Source: Toxotes chatareus
Lineage: Eukaryota > Chordata > Actinopteri > Toxotidae
Length of the DNA stretch: 64,000 bases
Reading direction: 5' to 3'
Assembly (NCBI GenBank): GCA_016801885.1
Contig: CM028900.1
Span: 13,720,972 to 13,784,971 of the forward strand
Each line of letters begins with the position of its first letter. The first letter of the stretch is position 1. The translations under genes were made by a program, and so were the position numbers. Under the pieces are notes generated by a model. It did not search any database. It saw nothing but the letters and a program-made list of their open reading frames with translations, and had not been told where the DNA came from. Below are positions 63,316-64,000 of this stretch, in pieces.

Positions 63316-64000
63316 ACAGAGAAAGACTTGTACATAACAACCTGCTTCAAAAAAGAAGCCAAAATCTTCAAGCTGGTATTGCCTACAAGGCATAAAGCAA
63401 AGCCAAACCTAAAAATATTTGTTTACCACACAGTCAGACACAGATGCTCACAATAATGTTTGTGTGAGAATGTTACTTGTGTGACCACGCTCATGAATGC
63501 ACATTGCTCACATTAAGGCTCGCATAATGGATCCATTGACTAATAATCCAGAAAAGACTGAGGAACCATCAACGACCTATTTCAAAAGTCAGAGACTGTG
63601 TGGCTAAAGGCCCCAGGCAGCTTGGGGAGAGAGAGGTCTCATCTCTTTCACTGAGGCTGGGCAAAAGACAAAAAAAAAACAAAACAACATGCCTGAAGAG
63701 TGAACGAAAAAGCTTTGAATATTCGCTTTAAGTATATGAGCAATATACACTACATATGCCAAAAAGATTCATGCCTAAATATGGTATTGGGACTGACATA
63801 GACGAACACGGTCTAAGATCGTTTTATTGTTCAGGAAGATGACATCACCAGCAGCAGCTCTTTAGTTCAGGTGACAGAGCCTCTTCCTGCTTTTCTTTGT
63901 ATGTTCACCCATCTGGGGATAACACACACACTGTTAATCCAGCTGGTGCCATCTGGCCACAGGAAAAACAGACACAGACACACATGCACTCAAACACACA

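Larger units (their letters stand above)
58790..64000 (-). other. myo10: myo10 5' intron (no N-terminal exon found)
   Basis: The next upstream coding exon should encode the SH3-like N-terminus (VWLRENG..., ...TDYGQ) and end in phase 0. Reading the minus strand from 58790 to 64000 showed no match, so that exon and the start codon probably lie beyond 64000. The stretch holds a CA repeat at 58801-58819, a G-run at about 59866-59876, a G-rich block at 63178-63229 and an AT repeat at 63265-63310. Confidence 0.6.

Noticed and set aside
1..64000. CRISPR arrays, bacterial operons, tRNA or rRNA genes
   Set aside because: No regular spaced direct repeats, no prokaryotic gene layout and no tRNA or rRNA-like sequence was seen; the DNA is that of a vertebrate nucleus.

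Overview
The window looks like nuclear DNA of a teleost fish, probably a percomorph-type genome. Genes are split into many short exons with GT-AG introns, CA/GT microsatellites are abundant, and there is a decayed Tc1-type transposon. The encoded proteins are clearly vertebrate. The species cannot be named from the sequence. All four recognised genes lie on the minus strand, so they read from high to low coordinates.

Layout. (1) Positions 1-12805: apparently the first part of intron 1 of a formin-like gene (fmnl2), with no exon seen. (2) 12806-12919: the first coding exon of fmnl2, with a GC-rich 5' region to about 13300. (3) About 13300-17150: intergenic DNA with a cluster of diverged repeats and a perfect short hairpin. 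(4) 17150-21120: sumo3, four coding exons and 95 aa, with a Tc1 remnant in its last intron and a CpG-rich promoter. (5) 22063-25866: pttg1ip, seven coding exons and 175 aa, with a palindromic CRE upstream. (6) 27000 to beyond 64000: an unconventional myosin X gene. Thirty-nine coding exons (28832-58789) join in one continuous frame of 2071 codons plus a stop. They give motor, IQ motifs, charged helix/coiled coil, PEST/proline-rich linker, split PH domains, MyTH4 and FERM. Only roughly the first 45-50 residues are missing and presumably lie beyond 64000.

The genes do not form one pathway. sumo3 next to pttg1ip matches the human 21q22.3 neighbourhood. fmnl2 and myo10 (human 2q and 5p, both actin protrusion/filopodia proteins) flank that pair, which is a fish-type arrangement. 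I found no previously undescribed system. The most notable points are a 14-nt microexon in the myosin motor, a 31-nt microexon in its tail, a proline-rich insert in the myosin PEST region, a candidate promoter for a motor-less ('headless') myosin X, the CRE/palindrome at pttg1ip and the rearranged Tc1 remnant. All exon boundaries come from reading by eye, checked by phase and similarity to remembered family sequences; no alignment was run.
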